From positions 1 through 50,669 of the forward strand of contig JAPHSW010000059.1 in the NCBI GenBank assembly GCA_026196615.1: 50,669 nt of DNA. The letters are read 5' to 3'. Shown one piece after another: positions 16,004-26,086 of this stretch. A model generated the notes under the pieces. The model did no database searches. It was not told where the DNA came from and was given only the letters and a program-made list of their open reading frames with translations. A program made the position numbers and the translations under genes. This DNA is from Gammaproteobacteria bacterium. GTDB taxonomy: Bacteria > Pseudomonadota > Gammaproteobacteria > GRL18. Numbering within the stretch: position 1 is the stretch's first letter; the number at the start of each line of letters is the position of its first letter.

Positions 16004-17877
16004 TTATTCACAGTATCAGTGCAAAAAATGTTCTTAAATATGAACACCTGGAACTGAAAGATTTACCTGAAGAAGGTGTGATTGCCATCAGTGGTTTTAA
16101 CGAATCAGGTAAAAGCACTATTGGTGAAACGATTTGTTTTGCTTTATTTGGCAGAACATTTTCAATTGATGAAGATGATCTGGATAAAATTATTCGCTGG
16201 GGCGAAAGTGATTGCAGTGTCACTATATGTTTTAGCAATCAAAAGGCTGATGACCCAAGTGATGAGTTGTTTGCGATTACTCGTATGCTGGATTGTGATG
16301 GCAATCATTCTGCTAAGTTATACAAGGTGTATAACGAAGAAAACCCAATAGCTCGTGGAATTGAGCGAGTAGAAGAAGCTTTATTTGAACTAACAGCGGT
16401 TGAATTTGATGAGTTCATTGAATCTTTTTATCTGGCACAAAGAGAAATTACTACGCCGCACCCTCATAGCTATGCGTTGAAAACCATGGCTGGTATTGCG
16501 ACGATGGAATACTGTGATCATGGTATCCATGAAGATATTCAACAAGATCTTGAAGCATCAGAAGAATTGAGTAGCCGAATTGCACAAATTGCAGAAGAGA
16601 TTGATGGCTTAGAGTTAGACACCGGTCATCTTGATTCACTGACTAGCCAACATAATGAGGCACTGGAAGAAAAAGTTAAAACAGATGAGTTGCGGGCTGA
16701 TTATCAAAATTCAATCGAAGAATATAATGAAACTGCACCAAATCTTAGTCGTTACTTAAGCAAAAAAGGTCGAGGTTCTTTTTGGCGTTTTATTTATTTT
16801 GTTATAGCCGTTGCAGCTTTTGGTTTGTGGTGGATATTAATGAAAATGCCAGATGCTGCTGTGCATGAGCAAGTGAGTCAAATTATTCAAACAAACTTGC
16901 CTCAGATGACAACAGAACACTACCCATATTTGCTTTATATTAGCGGTGCTGCCACTTTCTTGTTTCTTTGGATGTGGGCGGCGATTATTAGCCATAAAGG
17001 CAATATTGGTCGTTTGAGTGTGGCTGGACAAGAACTGGCAGATAAAATACAGATGATTGGTGCTTTACAGACTGATGGTTCTTTATCGGCTGAAAGTTCT
17101 TTGTCCGCTGAAGACTCTTTGTCTGCTGAAGGCTCCTCACAAGCTGAAGGCTCTATCAATGAAGCAAGAAAACACCAAATTGCTTTAGTCGCCAGTTCTC
17201 AAATGAGAGAAAAAGAGCTCTCTGATGTGACTGAAGTTGATCTTAAGTTTTTGACGGAACAGCAAGATCAACAAGCAGAAACAATCAGTCAACTCTCTGC
17301 GGAATTAGTGATCGAACGTGATCGGGTCAAGCGTGCTGGAGAGTTACAAGATAAAATTAATAGCCTGCAAACTCAGATTGCGGACAAAGAATTAAGAAAT
17401 CAGATCAGAGAGTTGTCCAGTGAACTATTAAGTGGTGCAACCCGTCATCTGTCAAAACGTTTTAATCATATTATTCGTGATCATGTTGGTAAAACACTGC
17501 CATTATTTACTGAAAATCGCTATGAACACCTACAAATTGATGAAGACCTAACGGTGCGTGTTTTTTCCAATGAAAAACATGATTTTATGGATTTGGATGA
17601 AATTTCCAGTGGAACGCAAAGGCAAATTATGCTGGCTGTGCGTCTGGCACTTTCACAGGAAATGGTCAGTCGAAAAGTGCATAGTCAACAATTCCTTATT
17701 TTGGATGAACCTTTCGCCTTTTTTGATGAAGAACGTACTGAGCGTTCATTATCGGTCTTACCTGAATTGAGTGATGATTTACCTCAAATATGGATCATTG
17801 CTCAAACTTTCCCTGAAAATATGAGTTTCGAGCACACAATTTATTGTGAACGAGATATTGTTTCCAAGATAAACTAG
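16000..17877 (+). CDS. membrane-anchored Rad50/SMC-like ATPase (YhaN-type architecture)
   Basis: 625 residues from ATG 16000, chosen because it overlaps the upstream stop and has GAGGG six bases before it; an in-frame ATG at 15994 is the alternative. Residue numbers count from 15994. Walker A is GFNESGKST (34-42), the signature is near EISSGTQRQIM (about 536), and Walker B is FLILDEPFAF (about 567). Between them lie coiled coils and, unusually, two membrane helices (about 261-283 and 310-333). Rad50/SbcC has a zinc hook there; this has none. Bacillus YhaN has a comparable layout, but no SbcD/YhaO-like nuclease is next to this gene. Residues 360-389 are five six-residue repeats, after the second helix. 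Role unknown; DNA repair or organisation at the membrane is plausible. Confidence 0.82.
   Translation: MIIHSISAKNVLKYEHLELKDLPEEGVIAISGFNESGKSTIGETICFALFGRTFSIDEDDLDKIIRWGESDCSVTICFSNQKADDPSDELFAITRMLDCDGNHSAKLYKVYNEENPIARGIERVEEALFELTAVEFDEFIESFYLAQREITTPHPHSYALKTMAGIATMEYCDHGIHEDIQQDLEASEELSSRIAQIAEEIDGLELDTGHLDSLTSQHNEALEEKVKTDELRADYQNSIEEYNETAPNLSRYLSKKGRGSFWRFIYFVIAVAAFGLWWILMKMPDAAVHEQVSQIIQTNLPQMTTEHYPYLLYISGAATFLFLWMWAAIISHKGNIGRLSVAGQELADKIQMIGALQTDGSLSAESSLSAEDSLSAEGSSQAEGSINEARKHQIALVASSQMREKELSDVTEVDLKFLTEQQDQQAETISQLSAELVIERDRVKRAGELQDKINSLQTQIADKELRNQIRELSSELLSGATRHLSKRFNHIIRDHVGKTLPLFTENRYEHLQIDEDLTVRVFSNEKHDFMDLDEISSGTQRQIMLAVRLALSQEMVSRKVHSQQFLILDEPFAFFDEERTERSLSVLPELSDDLPQIWIIAQTFPENMSFEHTIYCERDIVSKIN
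17071..17160 (+). repeat. 18-bp coding tandem repeat inside the Rad50-like gene (5 units)
   Basis: Five in-frame units start at 17071, 17089, 17107, 17125 and 17143 and encode TDGSLS, AESSLS, AEDSLS, AEGSSQ, AEGSIN. The base consensus GCTGAAGGCTCTTTGTCT is related to the hemW repeat at 4294-4365, in the same frame, although the host genes are unrelated. Confidence 0.88.
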
Positions 17878-17896
17878 TGGTTTAAGCCTGCCTTAC

Positions 17897-17942
17897 TGTG
17901 AATGTTTCTATCAGTTATTATTAAATTGATAGAACATTCACA
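17897..17942. terminator. strong hairpin between convergent genes
   Basis: TGTGAATGTT-CTATCA pairs with TGATAG-AACATTCACA over 16 bp, with one bulged T and a loop of about 13 bases. It lies between the Rad50-like gene and the chemoreceptor gene and its right arm covers the stop codon of the latter. It could end both transcripts, although neither side has a T-run. Confidence 0.6.
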
Positions 17943-19812
17943 CTTTAAACTGAACAATCATGGCATCTAATTGCTCAGAAAGTTGTTTGAGGTTTTCGCT
18001 GATATCAACAGCCTCAGTATTACCATCAACATTGTTTTCAGAAATTTGACTAATGGTTGCAATATTTTGATTAATCCCTTCAATTGCACCTTTTTGTTCC
18101 ATGATAGAGTGGTTTATCTCAATATTACTGGTTTTTATTTCGGCGACTTTGGGAGTGATTATCGACATAGATTCTTCTGTTTTGTTCGCAAGATCAACAC
18201 AACTTTGAACCTCATCCCGACTATGATTCATTTCATTTACAGCAGAACGTGCACCAGCACGAAGTCGTTCAATCATTTGCTCGATTTCCTGAGTCGATTC
18301 CTGAGTCTTACCCGCCAAAGCTCGGACTTCATCTGCAACCACAGCAAAACCTCGTCCTTGTTCACCGGCTCTGGCTGCTTCAATTGCAGCATTAAGTGCT
18401 AAAAGATTGGTTTGCTCTGCAATCCCCTTAATGACCTCAAGAATACTGCCAATTGACTCTGTGTCTTCAGAAAGTTTGTTGATCACCTGGGATGATTGTT
18501 CAACTTGCGATGAAATATTTTTAATTGAATCAATTGTTTTATGAATAATGACACTGCTTCTGCCTAACTCATCATCAGTTTCCTGAGAATGTGTTGTCAT
18601 CTGAGCACTGTATTGAGAAATATTGACAACAGCTGACTCAACGCCCAATGCAGCACTACTGACTTGTTCAATATTGCTTTGTTGCTGAGTAATATTATTT
18701 TTATTTGCCTGTATGGTTTGATCCAGTAATTCAGATGAATGATTAACCTCAGAAACAAGAGGGGCCACTTGAGAAACAAGCTCATGAAGTTTTTTAATGG
18801 TATTAGAAATAGCTCGCTGAATCTCAGCAATTTCATCATTGCGTTGACTTTGTTGTATTGAAACGGTGAGATCACCTTCACTGACAGCTGTTAATGAATG
18901 AGAAATTGAGTGTAAAGGTTTAAGCGATTGACTTAAATACCAGTAGATGAAAACAATAGCGACAATGCTCATGACTAACAAGAGAAATACGGCAGTGACA
19001 TTGATTGATTGTTGGGAATTATAGCTGCTGGTATTATCTGTAAGAGTGATGATGTTGCCAAGTAATTGATTATCGGGGCCAAGAATAGGTAAAATAGTGG
19101 TTGAGTAAGATTGGCCATTACTCTTTATGACAGTATGCTGTGCCTCCATATCTGGAGTGGAAAATTGATTAATTTCTTTTTGTAAATCAATATCAGAATA
19201 GGATTCTATTTTGCCGGATTGATGAGAGATATAAACCTGAGAACCTTGTCTTGTTTTTAGAGAATTAATTGCATTTTCAAGTTTAAGAGCAAAGGAACCG
19301 GCACCAATTATTTTGCCCCGTTGTGTTATTGGAAAGACAAGCTCAGCTTGTAAATATCCCTTTGAATTTTTTGTAATAGAAGTAATATTTTTTTTCTGTT
19401 GAATTGATAAGAGAGATAATTTATTGCTTGAAGACATAGAGCTTTTGTTCGTTGCATCAAATAAAACAACACCATTACTATCCATTAATTGCATAGAAGA
19501 AATAATTCCCTGTCCCTCAAGAAGATTGAATGCTGTTGCAGCATTTTCTTGTATGAGATCTATTTTTTTATTAGCAACTGCTTTTTTTAGCTTACGATCA
19601 CGAGTAACATTTTTTATATTGGGTTCCATTTGTGTAAACTGGTTTATAACAATCAAATCCCATAACTGTTGACTACCATTAATTGCAAGCTGATCGTATC
19701 GGCTTTCGGCTTTATCCATCTTTAAATAGCTGGAAATAAATCCAGAACCAACAATAACAATGGCCATAATAATAACGGTTAAAACGATTCGATTTTTTAA
19801 ATTCATAGTCAT
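17938..19812 (-). CDS. methyl-accepting chemotaxis protein
   Basis: 624 residues: first membrane helix (about 10-30), periplasmic sensor of about 230 residues resembling a dCache or single-Cache fold ([17 protein letters not shown]), second helix (about 275-297, [19 protein letters not shown]), HAMP (about 300-350) and a cytoplasmic signalling domain. The hairpin tip shows [19 protein letters not shown] and [14 protein letters not shown], so it should bind CheA and CheW. No CheR-docking pentapeptide at the C-terminus. The ligand cannot be read. No chemotaxis operon is adjacent. ATG 19806 is a possible alternative start. Confidence 0.95.
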   Translation of the reverse strand: MTMNLKNRIVLTVIIMAIVIVGSGFISSYLKMDKAESRYDQLAINGSQQLWDLIVINQFTQMEPNIKNVTRDRKLKKAVANKKIDLIQENAATAFNLLEGQGIISSMQLMDSNGVVLFDATNKSSMSSSNKLSLLSIQQKKNITSITKNSKGYLQAELVFPITQRGKIIGAGSFALKLENAINSLKTRQGSQVYISHQSGKIESYSDIDLQKEINQFSTPDMEAQHTVIKSNGQSYSTTILPILGPDNQLLGNIITLTDNTSSYNSQQSINVTAVFLLLVMSIVAIVFIYWYLSQSLKPLHSISHSLTAVSEGDLTVSIQQSQRNDEIAEIQRAISNTIKKLHELVSQVAPLVSEVNHSSELLDQTIQANKNNITQQQSNIEQVSSAALGVESAVVNISQYSAQMTTHSQETDDELGRSSVIIHKTIDSIKNISSQVEQSSQVINKLSEDTESIGSILEVIKGIAEQTNLLALNAAIEAARAGEQGRGFAVVADEVRALAGKTQESTQEIEQMIERLRAGARSAVNEMNHSRDEVQSCVDLANKTEESMSIITPKVAEIKTSNIEINHSIMEQKGAIEGINQNIATISQISENNVDGNTEAVDISENLKQLSEQLDAMIVQFKV

Positions 19813-19885
19813 GTTTCTTTTGTTATATCAATACTGTCCTCATCAATAGAAAGCCTTACTGCTGATGAGGACGTTTTATTAAGTG

Positions 19886-20308
19886 TTATTCAACAGGATA
19901 TCCAGCGCTTTTCCATGCAGGAAAGCCATCACGATAGTAATAGATGTTGGTAAATCCCCAGGAAACAGCTTTTTTGGCTGCATTAGAACTTCTCATACAA
20001 CGTTCACCATTACAGTAGACGACAGCAGGATCATCCTTCTTCATCTCGGCAGACATTGTCTCTTCAGACAGCTTAGTCTTAATATTGAGTTGAACAGCAT
20101 CAGAAATTCGTCCTGCATTCCAGTCTTTGTCCTTACGAACATCAATGAACAGAACTCCCTCATCAAAAAGTTTTTTTGCTTCTTCTGTTGTGACTGTTTT
20201 GGCACCATCAACGGTCATTGGTGATATTTCGTCACCAGCAAAAGTCAGTGGAGCACTAATTAGAGACAAAACAAACACTGTCGTTAAATAATTAAAAATT
20301 TTTTTCAT
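19886..20308 (-). CDS. periplasmic rhodanese-like domain protein
   Basis: 140 residues from ATG 20308, which has AAAGGGGA upstream; the longer reading from 20338 would bury the signal peptide (MKKIFNYLTTVFVLSLISA). A single rhodanese domain follows, with FIDVRKDKDWNAGRI and an active-site loop VVYCNGERCMRS. The first Cys of that loop is the sulfur acceptor position. It likely moves persulfide sulfur or acts in periplasmic thiol chemistry; the substrate is unknown. It lies between the chemoreceptor and an exported hydrolase, all on the minus strand. Confidence 0.9.
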   Translation of the reverse strand: MKKIFNYLTTVFVLSLISAPLTFAGDEISPMTVDGAKTVTTEEAKKLFDEGVLFIDVRKDKDWNAGRISDAVQLNIKTKLSEETMSAEMKKDDPAVVYCNGERCMRSSNAAKKAVSWGFTNIYYYRDGFPAWKSAGYPVE

Positions 20309-20473
20309 TGGATTCCCCTTTAGTTTTATATCGGTCATAGCTCAAATAACTGTAATTTTCTCTTGTATGATCAAAGGCCATATCAAGCTTAATGAATTTA
20401 TTACATGTTTATACTATAGGAGAGTTTTTTTAAAAATCTAATAAATAACCTTATAAATCTTATGCAAATTGTA

Positions 20474-21403
20474 TTATGGGTGAAAACTATCCAAATCATT
20501 TGGAAAGGTAATGGGGCCCGAATACTCTTTTTTAATAAGCTGTATTGTTTCATCGGTCCGATCAATACTACGTGCCATCATATGGGTCAACAATAAGTGT
20601 TTTACCTTGGCTCTTCCGGCAATCTTACCAATATAACTGGGCTTCATATGCAGCAATTGTGGTGTACCTGTTGCGTCTTCAGTAATGGCATTATGGGCAA
20701 CCAGAATATCTGAATTTTGAGCAAGATCAGGCATGGTATGTAAACGGCCGCTCATATCGCCGGTAAAACTGATAACACAACCTGCAATGTCGACTCGATA
20801 AGCTAGAGCTGGAAATGGACCATGGTGAACTGAGACAGTTTTAATACTAAAATCTTCACTTTCATGAATAGAGCGAATATTTCGATCTTTATAAGTCCAC
20901 TCAATGGTTTTTGTCTTTAATTTAAACTCACTATGAGCATCATGATTTATAAATGGAGAGAGATAGGGGTAGACTCCATGCTTTACACTGAAGAGACGTT
21001 TGACAAATTCTTCAGCGGAAAGAATAAATGTATCTCCGGATGGGCCATAAATGAACAAATCACTTCTACGTTCAGTAAAAAATCCACCTTTGATATAAGC
21101 ACTTAAATCTGCACTGTGATCAACATGAAAGTGAGTAAATAAAAAAACACTGAGGTCATTGAAATTTGCTTTGCTTTGTTTGAAACGCTGTAAAGAGCCG
21201 GGGCCAGCATCAATAATGATACGTGCTTTATCATCCAGCCAAAGTAAATAACTAGAAGAAGCTCTGGTATTTAATAATTCCGGGCCACCAGTACCAAGCA
21301 TTTGTAGCTTGACTCGTTCGGAGTTGCATTGTTCACCTGCATGGCTGATGTTAATTGCCATAAGGATGATAGAAAGAAGAAATAAATGAATAAGTCGTTT
21401 CAT
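20474..21403 (-). CDS. exported MBL-fold metallo-hydrolase (RNase Z/arylsulfatase-like)
   Basis: 309 residues from ATG 21403, chosen for AAGGAAC upstream and the signal peptide MKRLIHLFLLSIILMAINISHA; an in-frame ATG exists at 21490 but places 29 extra residues before the signal. The metal motif is THFHVDHSADL (HxHxDH), with further ligands in VHHGPFPALAYRV, FTGDMSG and LLLTHMM. The GTGGPELLNTRASSSYLL start resembles RNase Z-like and alkylsulfatase-like members of the superfamily. Because it is exported, tRNA processing is excluded. Substrate unknown. Confidence 0.88.
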   Translation of the reverse strand: MKRLIHLFLLSIILMAINISHAGEQCNSERVKLQMLGTGGPELLNTRASSSYLLWLDDKARIIIDAGPGSLQRFKQSKANFNDLSVFLFTHFHVDHSADLSAYIKGGFFTERRSDLFIYGPSGDTFILSAEEFVKRLFSVKHGVYPYLSPFINHDAHSEFKLKTKTIEWTYKDRNIRSIHESEDFSIKTVSVHHGPFPALAYRVDIAGCVISFTGDMSGRLHTMPDLAQNSDILVAHNAITEDATGTPQLLHMKPSYIGKIAGRAKVKHLLLTHMMARSIDRTDETIQLIKKEYSGPITFPNDLDSFHP

Positions 21404-21632
21404 AATGTTCCTTGATAGGGCGGATTGAATCAATGAATTTAGTTTAAAAAAATGGACAATATAAATGAGTACAATGGCTGTGAAAAACATACCATTGCTT
21501 ATTCTGTCCTACATTGTAGAGATCTAACTGCACAGTGAGCAAGTATCCTTGTGTGATTTTTTTACTAATTCATCGTATAATCAATGGATCATATCAAGTT
21601 ATTACAGATTCAAAGCGGTTAGGCAGGAAAAC

Positions 21633-22394
21633 ATGGACAATCAGAATCAATCAGAAGAAACCACCCATTTTGGCTATGAGACCGTTAAAACGGGAGATAA
21701 GGTTGAAAAAGTAGCAGAAGTCTTTCATTCTGTTGCAAGTAAATACGACATGATGAATGATGTGATGTCCATGGGTGTACATCGGATTTGGAAGCGTCTG
21801 ACCATTGAAAAGAGTGGGGTTCGACGGGGGCATCATGTACTTGATTTAGCTGGCGGCACTGGTGATCTGACCATTAAATTTTCTAAAATGGTAGGTGAAA
21901 GCGGCCAGGTGATCCTCAGTGACATTAATGACTCTATGCTTAAAGTCGGGCGTTCTCGATTGCTTGATAAAGGTATTGTTGGTAATGTGGATTATGTTCA
22001 GGGTAATGCAGAGTGCCTGCCTTTTCCTGATAATACCTTTGACTGCATTACCATTGCATTTGGCTTGCGAAATGTGACGGACAAGGATGCTGCTCTGGCT
22101 TCAATGTATCGTGTGCTAAAGCCGGGTGGACGTTTATTGATTTTAGAATTTTCAAAGCCGATTGCCCCTGGACTTAGTCCTATCTATGATTTTTATTCAT
22201 TTAATATTTTGCCATTTATGGGCAAAATGATTGCTAATGACTCTGAAAGTTATCGTTATCTGGCAGAATCGATTCGTATGCACCCTGATCAGGAAACACT
22301 CAAAGATATGATGGGTAATGCGGGATTTGAACGTTGTGAGTATAACAATTTGACTGGTGGTATTGTTGCATTGCACCGTGGCTTTAAGTTTTAG
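21633..22394 (+). CDS. ubiE: bifunctional demethylmenaquinone / 2-polyprenyl-6-methoxybenzoquinol methyltransferase UbiE
   Basis: 253 residues from ATG 21633, with AGGAAAAC before it; an upstream in-frame ATG at 21549 has no family support. The SAM-binding motif is [11 protein letters not shown], and the UbiE signatures [17 protein letters not shown] and [12 protein letters not shown] are present. It methylates C2 of the ring in ubiquinone and, where present, menaquinone synthesis. First of a ubiE-ubiJ-ubiB cluster, the usual gammaproteobacterial order. Confidence 0.97.
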   Translation: MDNQNQSEETTHFGYETVKTGDKVEKVAEVFHSVASKYDMMNDVMSMGVHRIWKRLTIEKSGVRRGHHVLDLAGGTGDLTIKFSKMVGESGQVILSDINDSMLKVGRSRLLDKGIVGNVDYVQGNAECLPFPDNTFDCITIAFGLRNVTDKDAALASMYRVLKPGGRLLILEFSKPIAPGLSPIYDFYSFNILPFMGKMIANDSESYRYLAESIRMHPDQETLKDMMGNAGFERCEYNNLTGGIVALHRGFKF

Positions 22395-22454
22395 TGCTCC
22401 AGGCTTAGAACTGCTAATTTTGAGCTTCAATTTTGCCTAAGTAAAAATGAATTT

Positions 22455-23120
22455 ATGAATCAAACAAAATACTCTGAAGATATTAATCCTTTATTGATCC
22501 CTTTGCTTGCAGCCATTGAAACAGGGCTCAATCAATTATTTGCCCTTGATCCGGAAACTTTTGAGCGTTTAGGGCGTTTTAAAGGAAAAATTATCGCTTT
22601 TCACTTCACTGATGTGGAACAAACCCTTTATTTTTTTCCTGATCAGCAGGGAATTCAGGTTGTGAGTCATTATGATGACGATGCAGATACGGTCATCAGC
22701 GGTTCTATTATGGCCTTTGCTAGAATGGCTATGGCTGATGAAAAAACCAAGACAAAGGCTGTTTTCAAAGGCGATATCAGTATTGCTGGAGATATTACGT
22801 TAGGTCAACACTTTCAATCGCTATTTAAACAATTAGATATTGATTGGGAAGAGCATGTTTCTCACATTACCGGAGATGTTATTGCTCATTCTTTGGGTAA
22901 TATGGCGAGAGGTTTTTTGGGCTGGAGTAAAGATGCGTTTAACTCATTATCTATGGATGTGAGTGAGTATGTACAATATGAAACGCGTGATATTGCTTCT
23001 GGACCTGAAATAAATCATTTTAATCGTCAGATTGATCAAATTCGCAGCGATGTGGATCGTGCAGAAGCACGCATTAACCGTCTTTTTAAAACAATCGATA
23101 ATAAGAAGTCTGCCGAGTGA
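22455..23120 (+). CDS. ubiJ: ubiquinone biosynthesis accessory factor UbiJ
   Basis: 221 residues with an N-terminal SCP2-like lipid-binding domain (about 10-115, including [20 protein letters not shown] and DTVISGS) and a C-terminal coiled coil ([20 protein letters not shown]). UbiJ with UbiK scaffolds the cytosolic Ubi complex and binds lipid intermediates. It overlaps ubiB by four bases. Confidence 0.93.
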   Translation: MNQTKYSEDINPLLIPLLAAIETGLNQLFALDPETFERLGRFKGKIIAFHFTDVEQTLYFFPDQQGIQVVSHYDDDADTVISGSIMAFARMAMADEKTKTKAVFKGDISIAGDITLGQHFQSLFKQLDIDWEEHVSHITGDVIAHSLGNMARGFLGWSKDAFNSLSMDVSEYVQYETRDIASGPEINHFNRQIDQIRSDVDRAEARINRLFKTIDNKKSAE

Positions 23121-24742
23121 AGAGTATTACTCATTTTTTCCACCTCTTTTTCATCAGCCGAGTGCTGTTTCGTCACGGCTTAGATGAAATTCTTCTCAGC
23201 ACTCACCTTTTCAGACCGCTTCATTTGGTGCGTTTTTTTTCCCCATCATTTTGGTTGAGGCATCGAACTCGTCGACCTCGTGGTGAACGAATTCGTATGG
23301 CTTTGGAAGATCTGGGGCCGATTTTTGTTAAATTTGGTCAGATTCTTTCCACTCGAAGAGATTTACTTCCTGATGATCTGGCTGAAGAATTAGCCAAACT
23401 ACAAGATCAAGTACCTCCGTTTTCTGCTGATAAAGCCATTGCCATTATTGAAGAACAATTCAAACTACCCATTGATCAAGTTTTTAAAGAATTTGATCAG
23501 ACACCACTGGCCTCTGCTTCAATTGCTCAAGTCCATAAAGCTACGTTACTTGATGGTCGTGAAATGGTGGTTAAAGTGGTGCGACCTGATATTGAAAAAG
23601 TCATTCGTCGAGATTTATCTCTTCTTTATGCCATTGCCGATAAAGTGGAACAATATTGGTCTGAAGGCAAACGTTTACGTCCACATGAAGTTGTGGAAGA
23701 GTTTGACAAGAATATCATTGATGAATTGGACTTACTCAGAGAGGCAGCCAATGCCTCTGAATTAAGACGTAATTTTAAAGATTCTCCTTTGCTCTATATT
23801 CCTGAAGTGGACTGGGATCATTGTAGAAAAAAAGTAATGGTCATGGAACGTATTCATGGTATGCCTGTGACCAATATGGATGAACTCAAAGCCCTGGATA
23901 TTGATTTTAAACGCCTTGCGGAAATGGGTGTTGAAATATTTTTTACTCAGGTTTTTCGTGATAATTTTTTTCATGCTGATATGCATCCAGGCAATATATT
24001 TGTATCCAATACCGGTCAATACATTGCCATTGATTTTGGAATTATGGGCAGTTTGAGTACTGATGACCAACGCTATTTAGCAGAAAACTTTCTGGCTTTT
24101 TTTAATCGAGATTATTACCGCGTTGCTGAGTTACATGTGGAGTCGGGCTGGGTACCGCCTGATACTCGGATTGATGATTTTGAATCAGCTATTCGTTCAG
24201 TTTGTGAACCTATCTTTGAAAAGCCCTTACATGAGATTTCTTTTGGGCAGCTCTTATTACGCTTATTCCAGACGGCTCGCCGTTTTAATATGGAAGTGCA
24301 ACCTCAACTGGTATTATTGCAAAAAACACTATTGAATATTGAGGGACTTGGTCGTCAATTATATCCTCAGTTGGATCTTTGGGATACGGCAAAGCCATTT
24401 TTGGAAAACTGGATGAAAGAGCAATTAGGTGTTCGCTCTTTTGCTAAGCAGGTTAAGCATCATGCGCCACTGTGGTTAGAGCAATTACCTGAATTTCCGG
24501 GGCAAGTTTTTGATGTTGTTCAACAGGCCCGACATGGAAAATTACGGATAAATTATCAGAGTAAAACCCTGGATAGAATTGAGAATAAAATTGAGCGTCA
24601 AAATCAAACAACTGTGCAGGCAATAATCAGTGCAGCACTGATTATTGGAGGTGCAATTCTTTATTCAGGCAATATGATTATTGAAGGCCAAGTGGTGGCA
24701 GGATTTGGACTCATTGGTGGACTTTGGGCTGCCTTTAAGTAG
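23117..24742 (+). CDS. ubiB: ubiquinone biosynthesis regulatory kinase-like protein UbiB
   Basis: 541 residues of the ABC1/ADCK (UbiB) atypical kinase family. The KxGQ motif is seen as [16 protein letters not shown], the A-rich loop as [13 protein letters not shown], the catalytic motif as [11 protein letters not shown] and the metal-binding as AIDFGIMG. Two C-terminal hydrophobic helices (about 497-540) anchor it to the membrane. It uses ATP hydrolysis to assist quinone intermediates reach the Ubi enzymes. Last gene of the operon, followed by a strong terminator. Confidence 0.96.
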   Translation: MKSITHFFHLFFISRVLFRHGLDEILLSTHLFRPLHLVRFFSPSFWLRHRTRRPRGERIRMALEDLGPIFVKFGQILSTRRDLLPDDLAEELAKLQDQVPPFSADKAIAIIEEQFKLPIDQVFKEFDQTPLASASIAQVHKATLLDGREMVVKVVRPDIEKVIRRDLSLLYAIADKVEQYWSEGKRLRPHEVVEEFDKNIIDELDLLREAANASELRRNFKDSPLLYIPEVDWDHCRKKVMVMERIHGMPVTNMDELKALDIDFKRLAEMGVEIFFTQVFRDNFFHADMHPGNIFVSNTGQYIAIDFGIMGSLSTDDQRYLAENFLAFFNRDYYRVAELHVESGWVPPDTRIDDFESAIRSVCEPIFEKPLHEISFGQLLLRLFQTARRFNMEVQPQLVLLQKTLLNIEGLGRQLYPQLDLWDTAKPFLENWMKEQLGVRSFAKQVKHHAPLWLEQLPEFPGQVFDVVQQARHGKLRINYQSKTLDRIENKIERQNQTTVQAIISAALIIGGAILYSGNMIIEGQVVAGFGLIGGLWAAFK

Positions 24743-24781
24743 ATTTAGCTTAAATATTGCATAACCTGGTGCAACTAATAA

Positions 24782-24817
24782 ATGGGTAAGGTGAATAACA
24801 CCTTACCCATTTTTTTT
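24782..24817 (+). terminator. rho-independent terminator of the ubi operon
   Basis: A perfect 12-bp stem, ATGGGTAAGGTG with CACCTTACCCAT, around a five-base loop AATAA, followed at once by a run of eight T. It sits between ubiB and the oppositely oriented cheY-like gene. Confidence 0.95.
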
Positions 24818-24821
24818 AAAT

Positions 24822-25184
24822 CTAAAGTACGCGTTTTGCCGTATTGAGTAACTGCTCTGGATTGAATGGTTTTACCAGCCAGCCAGTTGCACCTGCAGCT
24901 TTACCTTCTGCTTTTTTGTCGGTTCCTGCTTCTGTTGTCAGCACAAGAATTGGAGTAAATTTAAAATTAGGCAGTTTTCGTAATTCTTTGGTAAACGTTA
25001 AGCCATCCATTCCAGGCATATTGACATCAGTGAAAACTAAAGCAAAACTCTGACTTTTGGCAATCGTCAATCCTTGAAGACCATCATTGGCTTCAACAAC
25101 TTCATAACCTGAGCCTTTGAGAGTGAAAGAAATCATTTGTCTCATGGATGCTGAATCATCAACAACTAATATTTTTTGCGCCAT
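24822..25184 (-). CDS. single-domain CheY-like response regulator
   Basis: 120 residues, one REC domain and nothing else. The acidic pocket (VVDDSASMRQM), the phospho-acceptor Asp in VFTDVNMPGMDG, Thr in VLTTEAG and Lys in WLVKPFNPEQL are all present, so it can be phosphorylated. ATG 25184 has GGAG six bases upstream; a GTG two codons earlier is less likely. The sequence resembles the CheY-like proteins of chemosensory clusters, but no CheA, CheB or CheZ gene is next to it. Confidence 0.93.
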   Translation of the reverse strand: MAQKILVVDDSASMRQMISFTLKGSGYEVVEANDGLQGLTIAKSQSFALVFTDVNMPGMDGLTFTKELRKLPNFKFTPILVLTTEAGTDKKAEGKAAGATGWLVKPFNPEQLLNTAKRVL

Positions 25185-25332
25185 TACCACTCCAACTATT
25201 TTTTCTTATTTTATTGCTCTAGATAATCGCTAAAAATATAAAAAAAATCAAGCTTGAGATTGAATTTCTAGACGAAGGTATACCCCATCGATTTGTTTTA
25301 TTTTTATTGAATGAGGAAGAGGGGTATTTAGA

Positions 25333-26013
25333 TTAATCTTTAATATGCCAGTCGATTTCCTGCAAATCCTGTTGCCTTAAAAATTGATTGATTTGAGAAA
25401 AAGGCTTGCTGCCAAAAAAACCTCGATAAGCAGATAATGGTGAAGGGTGAGGGGAACGTATTACGAAGTGACGTTTAGTATCAATGATAGCGCCTTTTTT
25501 CTGTGCGTATGCACCCCAAAGAACAAATGCAATAGGACGTGATTGATTATTCAACTCATTAATAATGGCATCTGTAAATACTTCCCATCCTTTGCCTTGA
25601 TGAGAGTTTGCCTGTCCACTTTCAACTGTGAGAACGCTATTGAGTAAAAGGACACCCTGTTCAGCCCAGGACTGTAAATGGCCACTATGATTCACAATAC
25701 CTAAATCGTCTTGCAATTCTTTATAAATATTAATCAATGATTTAGGTATTGGTTTGACTTCAGGTAAGACTGAAAAACATAAACCATGAGCATGGCCGGG
25801 TGTTGGATAGGGGTCTTGGCCTAAAATAACTACTTTGACATCATCTGGTGCAGTGGTATTAAGTGCGTTAAACCAGAGACTGGAGTGGGGTAAAATGACC
25901 TTTCCCTGATCTTTTTCTTTACGTAGGAAAGCTTTCAAAGAGCCCATAGCCTCTGATTCAAAAGTACTCTGGAGACGATTTTTCCAGATATTACCTAATT
26001 GAATTTCACTCAT
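25333..26013 (-). CDS. ung: uracil-DNA glycosylase
   Basis: 226 residues, family 1. The catalytic water-activating loop is GQDPYPTPGHAHG (Asp in the QDPYP motif, about residue 66), with the C-terminal HPSPLSAYRGFFG loop that inserts into DNA. Length is normal. It removes uracil from DNA for base-excision repair. A single-gene unit between cheY-like and DUF3379 genes. Confidence 0.97.
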   Translation of the reverse strand: MSEIQLGNIWKNRLQSTFESEAMGSLKAFLRKEKDQGKVILPHSSLWFNALNTTAPDDVKVVILGQDPYPTPGHAHGLCFSVLPEVKPIPKSLINIYKELQDDLGIVNHSGHLQSWAEQGVLLLNSVLTVESGQANSHQGKGWEVFTDAIINELNNQSRPIAFVLWGAYAQKKGAIIDTKRHFVIRSPHPSPLSAYRGFFGSKPFSQINQFLRQQDLQEIDWHIKD

Positions 26014-26086
26014 TAATTATCCCTGTGTCTGCTTTTTAAAACTCTTATTGTAAGAGAAAGTGTGACACATAGGGTAGAAATTTGTG

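Noticed and set aside
25250-25330. TACCCC...GGGGTA dyad between cheY-like and ung
   Set aside because: Only six pairs with a loop of some 40 bases; not a believable terminator or operator.
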